Counted from the first letter of the stretch, positions 39,101-46,781 are shown. The stretch is DNA of 64,000 bases from Colwellia sp. 1_MG-2023 (GCF_030546755.1 NZ_JAUOPE010000010.1:62001-126000); one strand, 5' to 3'. Program-made: numbers and translations. Notes: generated from the sequence alone by a model not told the origin.

Positions 39101-39333
39101 AGCATGTTTTCTGTGCCATTAATTTCTTGCTCTAATGGCGTGGCAACCGTTTGGCTAATGACGGTTGGGTTAGCACCAGGATAACTCGCTGTAACAACAA
39201 CGGTTGGAGGCACAACTTCTGGGTATTCGCTAACAGGCAACTGAAATAAAGATAAACCACCAGCAATAAGTATGATCAGCGATAACATCGCTGCAAAAAT
39301 GGGTCGTTGGATAAAAAAGTGAGAAAATTTCAT
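36190..39333 (-). CDS. RND multidrug efflux transporter (HAE1, AcrB/MexB-like)
   Basis: 1047-aa inner-membrane proton-driven exporter, same length as AcrB. N-terminal MKFSHFFIQRPIFAAMLSL, TM4 with the conserved DD pair (GIVVDDAIVVVENVERN), and TM10 lysine in ALASKNAILMVEFAKDQ are intact, so proton relay is expected. Porter-domain duplication and dimerisation (TolC-docking) regions are complete. Flanked by MFP (9-base gap) and OMF (2-base gap) genes. Broad-substrate efflux is expected; actual substrates unknown. Confidence 0.97.
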   Translation of the reverse strand: MKFSHFFIQRPIFAAMLSLIILIAGGLSLFQLPVSEYPEVVPPTVVVTASYPGANPTVISQTVATPLEQEINGTENMLYMFSQATSDGRMTLTVTFALGTDLDRAQVQVQNRVNSALPRLPQEVQRLGVVAEKSSPDLTMVVHLFSPENTHDTTYLTNYADLYIKDQITRLEGVGDLKLFGGGQYAMRVWLSPDDLASHELTANDVVSALREQNQQVAAGSLGAQPASNDSQFQILLNVKGRLNNIEEFEQVIIKLGEQGQITRLKDVARVELGQNNYSLRAMLDGKPALAIPIFQRPGANAIELSDQVRETMANLSKNFPAGVEYDIVYDPTVFVRGSIDAVITTLLEAIVLVVIVVILFLQTWRASIIPLIAVPISLIGTFAVMQWLGVSINTLSLFGLVLAIGIVVDDAIVVVENVERNIEKGLTPLEATRVAMTEVTGPIIAIALVLGAVFIPTAFISGLSGQFYKQFALTITISTFISAFNSLTLSPALSALLLKSHDSKPDKLTRLLNALFGKWLFAPFNRVFDKGAQGYQKLVQKLIRMSAVVGIIYFVLLGGTISLFNQVPGGFIPAQDKQYLVAIAQLPDAASLDRTELVVKEMQKIALEIPGVANAVAFPGLSVNGFTTSPNSAIVFTPLESFDKRTDPSQSAMAIAAQLNQRFMAIDEAFVAVFPPPPIQGLGTTGGFKLQIEDRENKGFEALFNNLQAVIAKAQKDPALMGLYSSFRIQVPQMDIDIDREQALIQGIPLDEVFDALQIYLGSIYVNDFNLFGRTYQVNAQADADFRQDPAQILNLKVRNRQGQMVPLGSVLTVTPSTGPDRVMHYNGYPSAELNGSPTPGTSSDQAQKAIEIILAETLEQGIAYEWTEVTYQQILAGNTMVYVFPLVVLLVFMVLAAQYESLRLPLAIILIVPMTIFSALLGVWFVGDDNNIFTQIALIVLVALASKNAILMVEFAKDQHENGLSHLDAIIEACRLRLRPILMTSIAFTAGVIPLVLATGAGSEMRHAMGNAVFSGMIGVTIFGLLFTPVFYIFLSKDKTNKDEA

Positions 39334-39342
39334 GCGTTACCC

Positions 39343-40512
39343 TTAGTGTTTTGCCAGTAAGTTTTCGGCTTGATCTTTACTTAAGGTAAAGGCAACACCA
39401 CGACTATCAATTTCAACACTGTTCGGTTGAATAGGCATGCCCGGACCTACACGGGCAGGACCATTGACCGCGATAATGTCACCTTTTGTTAAGCCTGATG
39501 TTACCGCGCGTAGCTTACCGTAACGCTCGCCTAATTCTACTAACTTATATTGCAAAATATTATTGTCGCCTACGGTTAATACGAAGCGATTTTTTAAATC
39601 GGTACCAATTGCTTTACTTGGAATGATGATTTGCTCAGTAACAGCATTAGCTGCTAATTTAATCCGTGCAAATGAACCCCCTCGCAATTGATTGTCTGCA
39701 TTTTCAAATACTGCGCGCAGACGTAATGTTCCCGTTGAAGCATTGATTTGGTTATCAATAAAATTAATATGACCTTCATAAGAGAAAGTGTTTTGTCCAA
39801 CTTTCTGCATGACTACTTGTTGCTTGCTATCAGCAGTGATATTACTGAAAGACTGATTCCAGGTGCGTTCGTCTATATCGAAATAAGCGTACATTTTTTT
39901 ATTTGATACGATAGATGTAAGCACACTTTGGCCCGCTATTACGTTATTACCTTTAGTGATATTCGCATTTGAAATAACGCCATTTATTGGCGAACGAATA
40001 GCAGTAAATTCTAAATCGAGCATTGCTGCGTCAAGTTGTGCTTGTAAGGCTAAAACTTGAGCTTTACGTTGACTTAATGTGGATTTGCGTAATTCGACTT
40101 CTTCCGTTGATATGGCTTTTCTTTCTGATAATCTTATCGCACGTTGAGCCTCGCTTTTTGCTTGCTCTAACGCTGCTTTTGCACTTAACACTTGCGCTTC
40201 TAAACTGGTCACAATCGCTTGAAAAGGTCGGTTATCAAGTTGAATCAGTAAATCACCTTCTTTCACTTCATCGCCTTCTTTAAAAGCAATATTATTAATG
40301 ACGCCTGAAACTCTCGGCATAAGAGCTACTTCTTCGGGTGATTCAACACGTGTGGTGTAGGTGTGCCAATTTTGTACTGGTTTAATTAATACTTCAGCAA
40401 CATCAATAGGTTGAAGTGGACGCTTTGAAGGGGTTTTTGTTGTTTCTTCACTACAACCTACTAGTACTAGCGTTAAACCAACAACGGAATATATAAAAAT
40501 ATTTTTTAACAT
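39343..40512 (-). CDS. Efflux membrane-fusion lipoprotein (AcrA/MexA-like)
   Basis: 389-aa periplasmic adaptor. The start at 40510-40512 is chosen because AAGGAG lies 7 bases upstream; it yields MLKNIFIYSVVGLTLVLVGC, a signal peptide with a lipobox cysteine. A longer frame upstream would have an implausible N-terminus. Order: lipoyl half (VALMPRVSGVINNIAFKEGD), coiled-coil hairpin (AALEQAKSEAQRAIRLSERK), second lipoyl half, beta-barrel and membrane-proximal domain. First gene of the pump operon; likely controlled by the divergent LysR gene. Confidence 0.93.
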   Translation of the reverse strand: MLKNIFIYSVVGLTLVLVGCSEETTKTPSKRPLQPIDVAEVLIKPVQNWHTYTTRVESPEEVALMPRVSGVINNIAFKEGDEVKEGDLLIQLDNRPFQAIVTSLEAQVLSAKAALEQAKSEAQRAIRLSERKAISTEEVELRKSTLSQRKAQVLALQAQLDAAMLDLEFTAIRSPINGVISNANITKGNNVIAGQSVLTSIVSNKKMYAYFDIDERTWNQSFSNITADSKQQVVMQKVGQNTFSYEGHINFIDNQINASTGTLRLRAVFENADNQLRGGSFARIKLAANAVTEQIIIPSKAIGTDLKNRFVLTVGDNNILQYKLVELGERYGKLRAVTSGLTKGDIIAVNGPARVGPGMPIQPNSVEIDSRGVAFTLSKDQAENLLAKH

Positions 40513-40625
40513 GTGGGACTCCTTGAATAATGGAGCAATCATACTGAACCAATCTGTTGATAAAAAGCCTAGTTTTTTACATTTATTAGTGTCAAAATTG
40601 CACCAATTGTTTTGGTTGAGTAGAA

Positions 40626-41573
40626 ATGATGGATACAACAAGTCGGTTGTTATTATTGTTAGACGTAGTGGAAAGAGGCTCTTTTGCAAAGGCCGCTTTG
40701 GCTCGCAATATTGATCGTTCTGTTATTTCTAAACAGATCAGCCGCTTAGAAGATGACTTAGGTGTTAGGTTACTAAATAGAACAACACGTTCTTTTTCGC
40801 TTACGGCAGCTGGCGCTGAAATGATTAAAAAGGCAACGCAATTGCGCGTGCTTTTAGGGGAAACAATTAGTTTAGCTGAAAACTATCATCAAGAGCCCAG
40901 AGGTATTCTAAAAATAACGGCATCAACCACGATAGGCCGTCGCTTTATTCAGCCGGTGATAAATGATTTTCAAAAACGTTTTCCGCAAGTTGAAGTAGAA
41001 TTACACTTAAATGAGTTGTTGGTTGATATTGTCTCAGAAGGCTTTGATTTGGCCTTTAGAATTGGTGAGCCAAAAGATTCATCGTTAATTGCCCGAAAAA
41101 TTGCCCGTAACCGTTTATTGTTACTAGCTTCGCCTGCGTTTATAGACACATACGGAATGCCAAACTCGATAGAAGAGTTGGCAAAATTACCTTCGGCTAG
41201 TTATTCAAGTCAGTCGGTTAAAGTTGAGAGTATTCACTATTATGATGAGCAAAATAAACCGTGCGAACAAAAAACTTTCAGTACTTTTAGAGCGAATAAT
41301 GGTGAAGTATTGTTGATGAAAGCGTTATCTGGTACCGCTTATGTTTTAGCACCTGCTTTTATTATTGAACATGAAGTGAAAGAAGGCTTATTAATACCGT
41401 TATTACCTCAATTGAAGTTAATGAATTTTAGCGATATGTATGCGGTATATCCTCATCGAGATTTACCGGTGAGAACTCGTTTGTTTTTTGATGCGGTAAA
41501 AGACTATCTTGGCTATCAAACACCAATATGGGAAAAAGCGATTCCTGATTTTGATAAACTTTATCAGGGGTAA
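40626..41573 (+). CDS. LysR-family regulator beside efflux operon
   Basis: 315 aa. N-terminal HTH (LLLDVVERGSFAKAALARN, DRSVISKQISRLEDDLG) and a substrate-binding domain with FRANNGEVLLMKALSGTAYV. ATG at 40626 or 40629. It is divergent from the pump operon across 113 bases. An imperfect inverted repeat CAAAATTG-CACC-AATTGTTTTG lies at about 40593-40614, a plausible binding region. Likely local regulator of the efflux/dehydrogenase/glutaminase chain. Confidence 0.88.
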   Translation: MMDTTSRLLLLLDVVERGSFAKAALARNIDRSVISKQISRLEDDLGVRLLNRTTRSFSLTAAGAEMIKKATQLRVLLGETISLAENYHQEPRGILKITASTTIGRRFIQPVINDFQKRFPQVEVELHLNELLVDIVSEGFDLAFRIGEPKDSSLIARKIARNRLLLLASPAFIDTYGMPNSIEELAKLPSASYSSQSVKVESIHYYDEQNKPCEQKTFSTFRANNGEVLLMKALSGTAYVLAPAFIIEHEVKEGLLIPLLPQLKLMNFSDMYAVYPHRDLPVRTRLFFDAVKDYLGYQTPIWEKAIPDFDKLYQG

Positions 41574-41629
41574 TATCTTTAACATAAACCCATTTATTCA
41601 CATTATTCGCATTGCTTAAGAGGTGATTC

Positions 41630-42238
41630 ATAAATTTTCAAAAACAAGATTTACTAATAGCATTGACTGAAATTCTACCTCAACATCCACTGGGTATCAG
41701 TGAATATGACTTGTTATTATTGTTACAAAATCAGCCATATCAGCTCTTTTCAAGTGATGGCATGCAAGATCCTCTTATCTTGTTTCAACGTCATTTTATC
41801 TTGTTTAATGCGCTATATCAGTTAAAAGATAAATGGCATCAAGAGCAAACAGCAAGTGTAGATATTGTGGTAACCCACATTAGATATTTGCCTTTTACAG
41901 CAGGACAAGAAGGTTTGCTTCAAACGGATAATTTGCGCTCATATTATCTGGATTGGCGAAACTTCACTGATACCGATAAAGCTGATGTTGAAGCGCTTAT
42001 AGAAAGCTTTTGGGATTTGATGGCTGGCGATCACAAACCTTTGCCCTCAAGCGAAGAAAGTATTAAAAATGCGTTTAATTGTTTATTGATCAACGAGTTT
42101 ACTGATTTTACTCAAGTAAAAATACAATACCGAAAATTATTGCATCAACACCACCCCGACAAAGGCGGTAATACGCAAAAATCACAAGAGATTAAAGCCG
42201 CGTATCATTTGCTTAAAGTGTATTTTAATAGCCGTTAA
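41630..42238 (+). CDS. DnaJ-related protein with C-terminal J-domain
   Basis: About 202 aa. N-terminal DNAJ_related-type region (ILPQHPLGISEYDLLLLLQN, FILFNALYQLKDK, SYYLDWRNF) precedes a C-terminal J-domain with an intact HPD (YRKLLHQHHPDKGG). No canonical start fits: TTG at 41663 has no ribosome site, whereas an AAGAGG at 41618-41623 sits 6 bases upstream of an ATA at 41630 that is in frame after a TGA. If ATA is used the N-terminus is INFQKQDLLIALTEIL, matching family length better. Probable DnaK cochaperone; targets unknown. Confidence 0.75.
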   Translation: MNFQKQDLLIALTEILPQHPLGISEYDLLLLLQNQPYQLFSSDGMQDPLILFQRHFILFNALYQLKDKWHQEQTASVDIVVTHIRYLPFTAGQEGLLQTDNLRSYYLDWRNFTDTDKADVEALIESFWDLMAGDHKPLPSSEESIKNAFNCLLINEFTDFTQVKIQYRKLLHQHHPDKGGNTQKSQEIKAAYHLLKVYFNSR

Positions 42239-42802
42239 TGTTGATTGATTAACTAACTACTATCGGTTCTATATATTGCTCTAATTTAAAACTGAGTCTG
42301 TCTAAACGCCTCTTGAAAACTTTGAATTTATAGTGGGGTCTATGAATGAGGGCAGGGGAAACAACCGTAATAACTTGTCTTATTAACTTGGTGATAATTA
42401 AATCAACACAGGCAATGTTATATACATTCCTTTGCTTTAACTCAAATAAAAAGATCATGTGTCCTACATTTTATTGTTATTTTGTTGATAGATAAAAGGT
42501 TGCCTCTAAGTCATGTTGTATTCATGATTGAGAAAACCGTGGTATTAAGTGGGTTAAACGTTTTAAAACAATGAAATTGATTGGCTATAAATTATTAAGG
42601 AAATCTCGTTTAGTCAACAGCCCATGATGTAATCTAACCGGTTAATTTGAAGGGGTTTTATAGTTTTTTGTATTAAAAAAATATTTAATTAATATCAATA
42701 AAATTAATATTAAAATTGTATATATGTTCAATTTTTTTACACTTTTTATATTATTATAATGTTAAGTCTTGTACGTAATTGAAAAACATAAACTTTTTAA
42801 AT
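42239..42802. other. Intergenic region, 645 bp in total, upstream of PEP-CTERM gene
   Basis: No supported gene. A minus-strand 69-codon frame at 42249-42458 has no recognisable features. The part near 42660-42780 is very AT-rich, suitable for activator binding or DNA bending before the sigma-54-type promoter at 42803-42818. The remainder is unexplained. Confidence 0.55.
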
Positions 42803-42818
42803 TGGCATAATCTCTGCT
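42803..42818 (+). promoter_or_regulatory. Putative sigma-54 (-24/-12) promoter of PEP-CTERM gene
   Basis: TGGCATAATCTCTGCT matches the sigma-54 consensus TGGCAC-N5-TTGCW with the diagnostic GG-N10-GC spacing. The expected start point would be about 12 bases downstream, giving a leader of roughly 55 bases before the ATG at 42884. PEP-CTERM genes in other bacteria are known to depend on RpoN with the PrsK/PrsR pair, so the match is biologically coherent. No such site was seen before the other PEP-CTERM gene at 32065. Confidence 0.6.
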
Positions 42819-42883
42819 TTGTTTTGCATGATGTATTTAAGAAATACAAAAACATATATTAATTATTATTTTAAAGGTTACAT

Positions 42884-43663
42884 ATGAAATTATCTCACTT
42901 TATTTTTGGTTGTTCACTTACTGCACTAACTGCAGCTTCAAATGCCGGCGTAATTTATACAGAAGATTTTGAAGGAAATGATAATACTTGGGTTGATTAT
43001 AATAGCTCTGTGATTAATACGCCTTCAGGTGCCATTACCGCAAGTGACGGTAATCATTACGGCTTAATCGAAGTCTCAAATGAAAATCAAACTGGAGCTT
43101 TTACCCGTTTTGGTGGTTATAGCACGGTGTTCGGCAATGGTTTTAGCACGAGTCTTGATGTCTATATTGACCCAACAGTGTGGTCAGTAGGAAATGGGTT
43201 TGATTACAGCTCAGCGGTAAATGATCAAGATAATTTTCATCAAAGAGATTTTATCTTTCAAGCCGGTCAAACTGCAAACAATGGATTTGTTATTAATGCT
43301 TCAAACAACTCTAATTTTGATTTTAATGAAGGCAGCTTAATAAACAGTGATTACTATGAAGTTACTACTGCAGGTTGGTACACACTAGAACACGTTTTTT
43401 ATAACCTAGGTGGCGTGTTAGCTGTTGATTTTAATATTTTAGATGGCGCAGGCTCATTACTTCATTCGGAAACACGTTCAAGCGCAGCAGATGACATTGC
43501 AACGGTTGTTGGTGGTAATAGATATGGTTGGGTAACCTATACGGATATGTCATTAGCGATTGATAATTCAACATTAATTACTTCTGAAGTACCTGAGCCT
43601 TCTACGCTGGCTATATTCGCCTTAGGTATGATTGGTTTAGCATCACGCCGATTTAAGAAATAA
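42884..43663 (+). CDS. PEP-CTERM sorting domain protein
   Basis: 259-aa exported protein. Signal peptide residues 1-22 (cleavage near SNAG), a beta-rich body (EDFEGNDNTWVDYNSSV, FNILDGAGSLLHSETRSS) resembling carbohydrate- or surface-associated beta-sandwich folds, and a canonical C-terminal sorting signal VPEPSTLAIFALGMIGLASR followed by RFKK. AAAGG precedes the ATG. Likely cleaved by an exosortase elsewhere in the genome. Upstream sigma-54-type element and downstream terminator make it a monocistronic unit. Confidence 0.88.
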   Translation: MKLSHFIFGCSLTALTAASNAGVIYTEDFEGNDNTWVDYNSSVINTPSGAITASDGNHYGLIEVSNENQTGAFTRFGGYSTVFGNGFSTSLDVYIDPTVWSVGNGFDYSSAVNDQDNFHQRDFIFQAGQTANNGFVINASNNSNFDFNEGSLINSDYYEVTTAGWYTLEHVFYNLGGVLAVDFNILDGAGSLLHSETRSSAADDIATVVGGNRYGWVTYTDMSLAIDNSTLITSEVPEPSTLAIFALGMIGLASRRFKK

Positions 43664-43690
43664 GTATAGTTAAATACTGAATAACATTTA

Positions 43691-43720
43691 AAAAAACACC
43701 AATGATTATTGGTGTTTTTT
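43691..43720. terminator. Bidirectional intrinsic terminator
   Basis: Perfect 13-bp stem (43691-43703 with 43708-43720, AAAAAACACCAAT/ATTGGTGTTTTTT) and a GATT loop. T-runs on both strands serve the PEP-CTERM gene (rightward) and the COG0523 gene (leftward). Confidence 0.92.
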
Positions 43721-43763
43721 AATATGTGTAATTTAATTGTATTAAAGCGTTTAAGAAAACGTT

Positions 43764-44768
43764 TTACATCGTAATAGCGTTATTCAATTGCTGCAGCCAA
43801 GTTTCGTCAATATTATCGCAAATAATTTCTATTTTACTTTCAGTGCATTTATCTTGTTCTGTAAATGTCTCATTCGCGATTTCGTTTGCTATTTCATGTT
43901 GATCGTCGCAGCTATGGTTATAACTATAAATGCCCTCTTGGGTGAGAAAAATGGCCTTGACGCGAATAGCATCAAAAGTAGGTAAAAGCTGCATGAGCTT
44001 TGTTTGGTTAAACACTTTACTTGCTGGAAAACGCCAACCTATAGATTGAAATTCTGCCTTTTTATTCGTATCAGCATAAGTCTCAGTAGGAGTATCAGTC
44101 GTCGCTTTGTGTTGGCCGTTTACAGCTTGTCTTTGGAAATTTGTTTTACCTGCTAACCAGACTAATTTTACCTGTGAATGCTCAGTAAAATATAATTTAT
44201 CGGCTTTAAAATCGTGGTCTTTCACGTAATGTATTAAAGCAGATTTATCTTGCTCGCTATATAAATCTGCTTTATTAGCAACAATGACATCTGCGATTTC
44301 AAGTTGTTGATTAAAAGTGATATTTTCAATGTAACGGCTGTCATCTAACTTTCTTGCATCTATGAGTGTCAGTGTTTTTTCGAGACGTAAAGATTCTTGA
44401 TAATATTGATTTGAAAGCAGTTTTAATACCTCGAAGGCGTGACCTAAACCTGTCGGTTCAATTAATAAGCGATGAGGTTTAGCTTCTTTTAGTAGTTTAT
44501 TTAAAGCCGTTTGCATTGGTAATAAAGAAGCGCAGCACATACAACCACCGGATACTTCTTTAATGAAAATATTGTTGGTATTTTTTAAATGACGGTTAAT
44601 TAAACTACCATCAATACCTATTTCTCCAAACTCGTTAACCAGAATCGCCCAACGTTCATTTTCAGGTTTACATTGTAATAAATTCAAAATCGCAGATGTT
44701 TTTCCTGCTCCAAGAAAACCGGTAATGATATTGGTGGGTACGGATAAAATTTTATTATCTGAGGTCAT
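43764..44768 (-). CDS. COG0523-family GTPase metallochaperone (CobW/ZigA-like)
   Basis: 334 aa. N-terminal G3E GTPase with Walker A TGFLGAGKTSAI, the metal-binding motif GGCMCC (CxCC), EPTGLGH and NKAD. C-terminal CobW-C region includes a histidine/acidic stretch (SYNHSCDDQHEIANE). In this genomic setting (Zur, MerC, DUF1826) it belongs with the zinc-scarcity COG0523 group that supplies zinc to client enzymes under limitation. Last gene of the cluster, 61 bases after the MerC-like gene. Confidence 0.9.
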   Translation of the reverse strand: MTSDNKILSVPTNIITGFLGAGKTSAILNLLQCKPENERWAILVNEFGEIGIDGSLINRHLKNTNNIFIKEVSGGCMCCASLLPMQTALNKLLKEAKPHRLLIEPTGLGHAFEVLKLLSNQYYQESLRLEKTLTLIDARKLDDSRYIENITFNQQLEIADVIVANKADLYSEQDKSALIHYVKDHDFKADKLYFTEHSQVKLVWLAGKTNFQRQAVNGQHKATTDTPTETYADTNKKAEFQSIGWRFPASKVFNQTKLMQLLPTFDAIRVKAIFLTQEGIYSYNHSCDDQHEIANEIANETFTEQDKCTESKIEIICDNIDETWLQQLNNAITM

Positions 44769-44829
44769 TTGCTCACTTGCTTTGATTATTTTATTCTCAC
44801 TTAAACCTTATAACCTAAATGTTTGCTGG

Positions 44830-45225
44830 TTAACATGCGCAATTGTTCGTTTTATTGCAAAGTTGATAATTTTTAATGTGGGCAAAAGCGATAATAATCG
44901 CACCTAATGTTGTTAACCCTTTTTCGCCCATTTCGCCTAAATGGCTTTCTCCAAAAACAAACGCTGAAACTAATGTAATAAGTCCTAAAGCTCCATAAAC
45001 ACCAATGGAAAATTTATTGTGATTTCTGCATCCCATTGTCAGGGCATAAATACTTACGGGTAGCACACAGACTACCATCATTAAATGAAATAACTCTTGA
45101 TTCAATGCATTCGCAATTATGCTGGGTACTAATACCGTAATTAAAGGCAAAGCGAGACAATGTACGACACAAAGTAAAGATAAAGTCACCGCTGACTTAT
45201 CCAAATAATTATTCAAAACTTTCAT
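44830..45225 (-). CDS. MerC-family membrane protein
   Basis: 131 aa, four hydrophobic segments (about 13-33, 46-63, 73-89, 101-115) as in MerC. The first carries LLCVVHCLALPLI with a cysteine pair; the C-terminus is cysteine-rich (CNKTNNCAC). MerC transports Hg(II) in mer operons, but chromosomal relatives are often found with Zur and COG0523 and are presumed to move zinc or another metal. Located between zur and the COG0523 gene. Confidence 0.85.
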   Translation of the reverse strand: MKVLNNYLDKSAVTLSLLCVVHCLALPLITVLVPSIIANALNQELFHLMMVVCVLPVSIYALTMGCRNHNKFSIGVYGALGLITLVSAFVFGESHLGEMGEKGLTTLGAIIIAFAHIKNYQLCNKTNNCAC

Positions 45226-45260
45226 GTTAAAACCTTTTAATTTAAAAAATAGCGCTAATG

Positions 45261-45740
45261 TTAAGCGTTGTTATTTGTGGATAAGCATTTATTGCAAATA
45301 CCATTTAATTCAATTTGAGGTGAAGTAAGTTGATAACCTGTTTGCTCAGCTTGGCTCGTTAAATCACTTAAATTACTGGTGTGGGAATCGTTAAGCTCAT
45401 CAACACACAAGCATTGCTGGCAAATTAAAAAATGCGATAATTCATGATGTGCATCACAACTAATATGGGCGCATGCTACATATTTATTTGCTGTATTTAG
45501 CCTATGTACTAAATGTACTTCTTCGAGAAACTCTAGCGCTCGATATGCTGTCATTGGTAGCAATACATCATCGAAATTCGTTTCAAATAATTCTATTAAT
45601 TCGTATGCCGAAATAGCTTTATTTGTTGTTAATAATAGAGTGAGTACTTGGCGACGTTTTTTAGTAAGTCGCATATCATGTTTTTTACAGATTTTTTCAG
45701 CTAACTGCAGACTAATACGCAGGTGATTATTTTGATGCAC
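45261..45740 (-). CDS. zur: Zinc uptake regulator Zur (Fur family)
   Basis: 159-aa Fur-family repressor. N-terminal winged helix (MRLTKKRRQVLTLLLTTNKA, AISAYELIELFE, MTAYRALEFLEEVHLVHRL) and metal-binding C-terminus with CAHISCDAHHELSHFLICQQC and the terminal CNKC. Start is GTG at 45738-45740 with AAGG upstream. Zur rather than Fur is favoured by the C-terminal cysteine pairs, the linked COG0523 and DUF1826 genes and the Zur-like palindrome upstream of the cluster. It would repress its own operon when zinc is sufficient. Confidence 0.85.
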   Translation of the reverse strand: MHQNNHLRISLQLAEKICKKHDMRLTKKRRQVLTLLLTTNKAISAYELIELFETNFDDVLLPMTAYRALEFLEEVHLVHRLNTANKYVACAHISCDAHHELSHFLICQQCLCVDELNDSHTSNLSDLTSQAEQTGYQLTSPQIELNGICNKCLSTNNNA

Positions 45741-45751
45741 GAAAATGACCT

Positions 45752-45847
45752 TTATCTTCTTTGAAGAACATTAATTGCGTGAATAGCATAGGTTAGTGTT
45801 AAAAGTGTACATAGCACTAAGGTAGCGAGTAGAGAAGGCAGCGACAT
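45752..45847 (-). CDS. 31-aa hydrophobic microprotein in the zinc operon
   Basis: Reverse-strand frame of 31 codons, ATG at 45845-45847, TAA at 45752-45754, exactly filling the gap between the DUF1826 gene (13-base spacing) and zur (11-base spacing). The product (MSLPSLLATLVLCTLLTLTY followed by AIHAINVLQRR) is one transmembrane helix with a basic tail. Ribosome site is weak (AAAGTGAAA). Position in a tightly packed operon is the main support; no family recognised. Confidence 0.55.
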   Translation of the reverse strand: MSLPSLLATLVLCTLLTLTYAIHAINVLQRR

Positions 45848-45860
45848 AATTTTCACTTTA

Positions 45861-46553
45861 TTATTCAATAAAATCTAAGGTGAGCAACAAACGTCGTTCA
45901 TTTTTTGAAATAGCTGGAGAGCGATGAACAGCACCGCCATTTTCATTGTTATACCAACCTTCTCCTTTTAGTAAGATAACGTCGCCTGTGGTCATCTTTT
46001 TAATATCTTGGTCACTTTCTATAATGCCAGATATTTCATCCGGTAAACCTAAACTGCCAGCGCCAAGCTTGCTTCGATCTACTTTATGATTAGTTAACCA
46101 CTCAGTGGCAACGCCATATAACGTGGTTATTAAGCGACAAGGTACTTTGTCGACATGAAATTTTGGACACATAGCATTATCTAAAATAGCTAAGCGAACA
46201 CCGACTCGTTTTAAATCAAATAGAGTACAAAACATATCAGTTAATAGCGCTATATGGCAGTACAGCGATGGTTTGTCTTGTAATACATCGGCGCAATCTT
46301 TTAGCGCTTGTTCTACATCATCAGGCGCTGCCGTAAATTTTATATTCAAGCGTTCTGTAGTTAACATTATCTGGTTAATGTCATTTAATATTTGATGGGA
46401 TAGCTTGTTTTCCCATATGACAATATTGACATCGGCTTGATAAATGTCCGTCAAAATAGAAGCATTGCTGTCGACTGAAACTCTCTTAAAAGGTAATGAT
46501 GAGATTTCACTATCAGTGGCTTGAGGGGAGAGTAACATTGTAGTCCTTTTCAT
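45861..46553 (-). CDS. DUF1826-family protein
   Basis: 230 aa, cytosolic. Recognised from conserved segments: DVEQALKDCADVLQ, ILDNAMCPKFHVDKVPCRLITTLYG, GDVILLKGEGW and the final HRSPAISKNERRLLLTLDF. The CPKFHVD and HRSP motifs suggest a metal-dependent dioxygenase-like jelly roll, which is inference. DUF1826 genes commonly neighbour COG0523 GTPases in Zur regulons. It is the promoter-proximal gene here, about 55 bases from the Zur-box palindrome. Confidence 0.85.
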   Translation of the reverse strand: MKRTTMLLSPQATDSEISSLPFKRVSVDSNASILTDIYQADVNIVIWENKLSHQILNDINQIMLTTERLNIKFTAAPDDVEQALKDCADVLQDKPSLYCHIALLTDMFCTLFDLKRVGVRLAILDNAMCPKFHVDKVPCRLITTLYGVATEWLTNHKVDRSKLGAGSLGLPDEISGIIESDQDIKKMTTGDVILLKGEGWYNNENGGAVHRSPAISKNERRLLLTLDFIE

Positions 46554-46607
46554 AATTAACAGTAATGATTTATAAATTTAACTAAGAGGATTAATTAGTT
46601 AAGTTTT

Positions 46608-46625
46608 GTTATGTTATAACATAAC
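46608..46625 (-). promoter_or_regulatory. Putative Zur box
   Basis: Perfect 18-bp palindrome GTTATGTTATAACATAAC upstream of the DUF1826 gene. It matches the ATGTTATAACAT-type core of gammaproteobacterial Zur operators. Position about 55 bases before the first ATG of the zinc cluster is right for autoregulation by the Zur encoded in it. Confidence 0.8.
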
Positions 46626-46751
46626 GATACAGTAAGAGTAAATTATTAATTATTTTTTAGTTGTTTAAATAAAGGGGCTTACAAAGTGAAATACGTGAGA
46701 CTTGATAAACGACTGAATCAATCAATAGGCCAGTTTGACGATTTACAAATG

Positions 46752-46781
46752 AAAAAAAAGCTTCAACTTAAGTTGAAGCTT
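46752..46781 (-). terminator. Intrinsic terminator of the beta-lactamase-like gene
   Basis: 24-bp perfect palindrome (46758-46781, AAGCTTCAACTT arms) preceded by an eight-base A-run at 46752-46759, which reads as a T-run on the minus strand. It lies 45 bases past the stop at 46826. Confidence 0.85.

Noticed and set aside
40593..40614. LysR operator in the efflux/LysR divergent region as a firm site
   Set aside because: The inverted repeat is imperfect and AT-rich; kept only as a remark under the regulator.
42249..42458. 69-codon minus-strand ORF
   Set aside because: No family features or ribosome site; could be a relic but nothing supports it.
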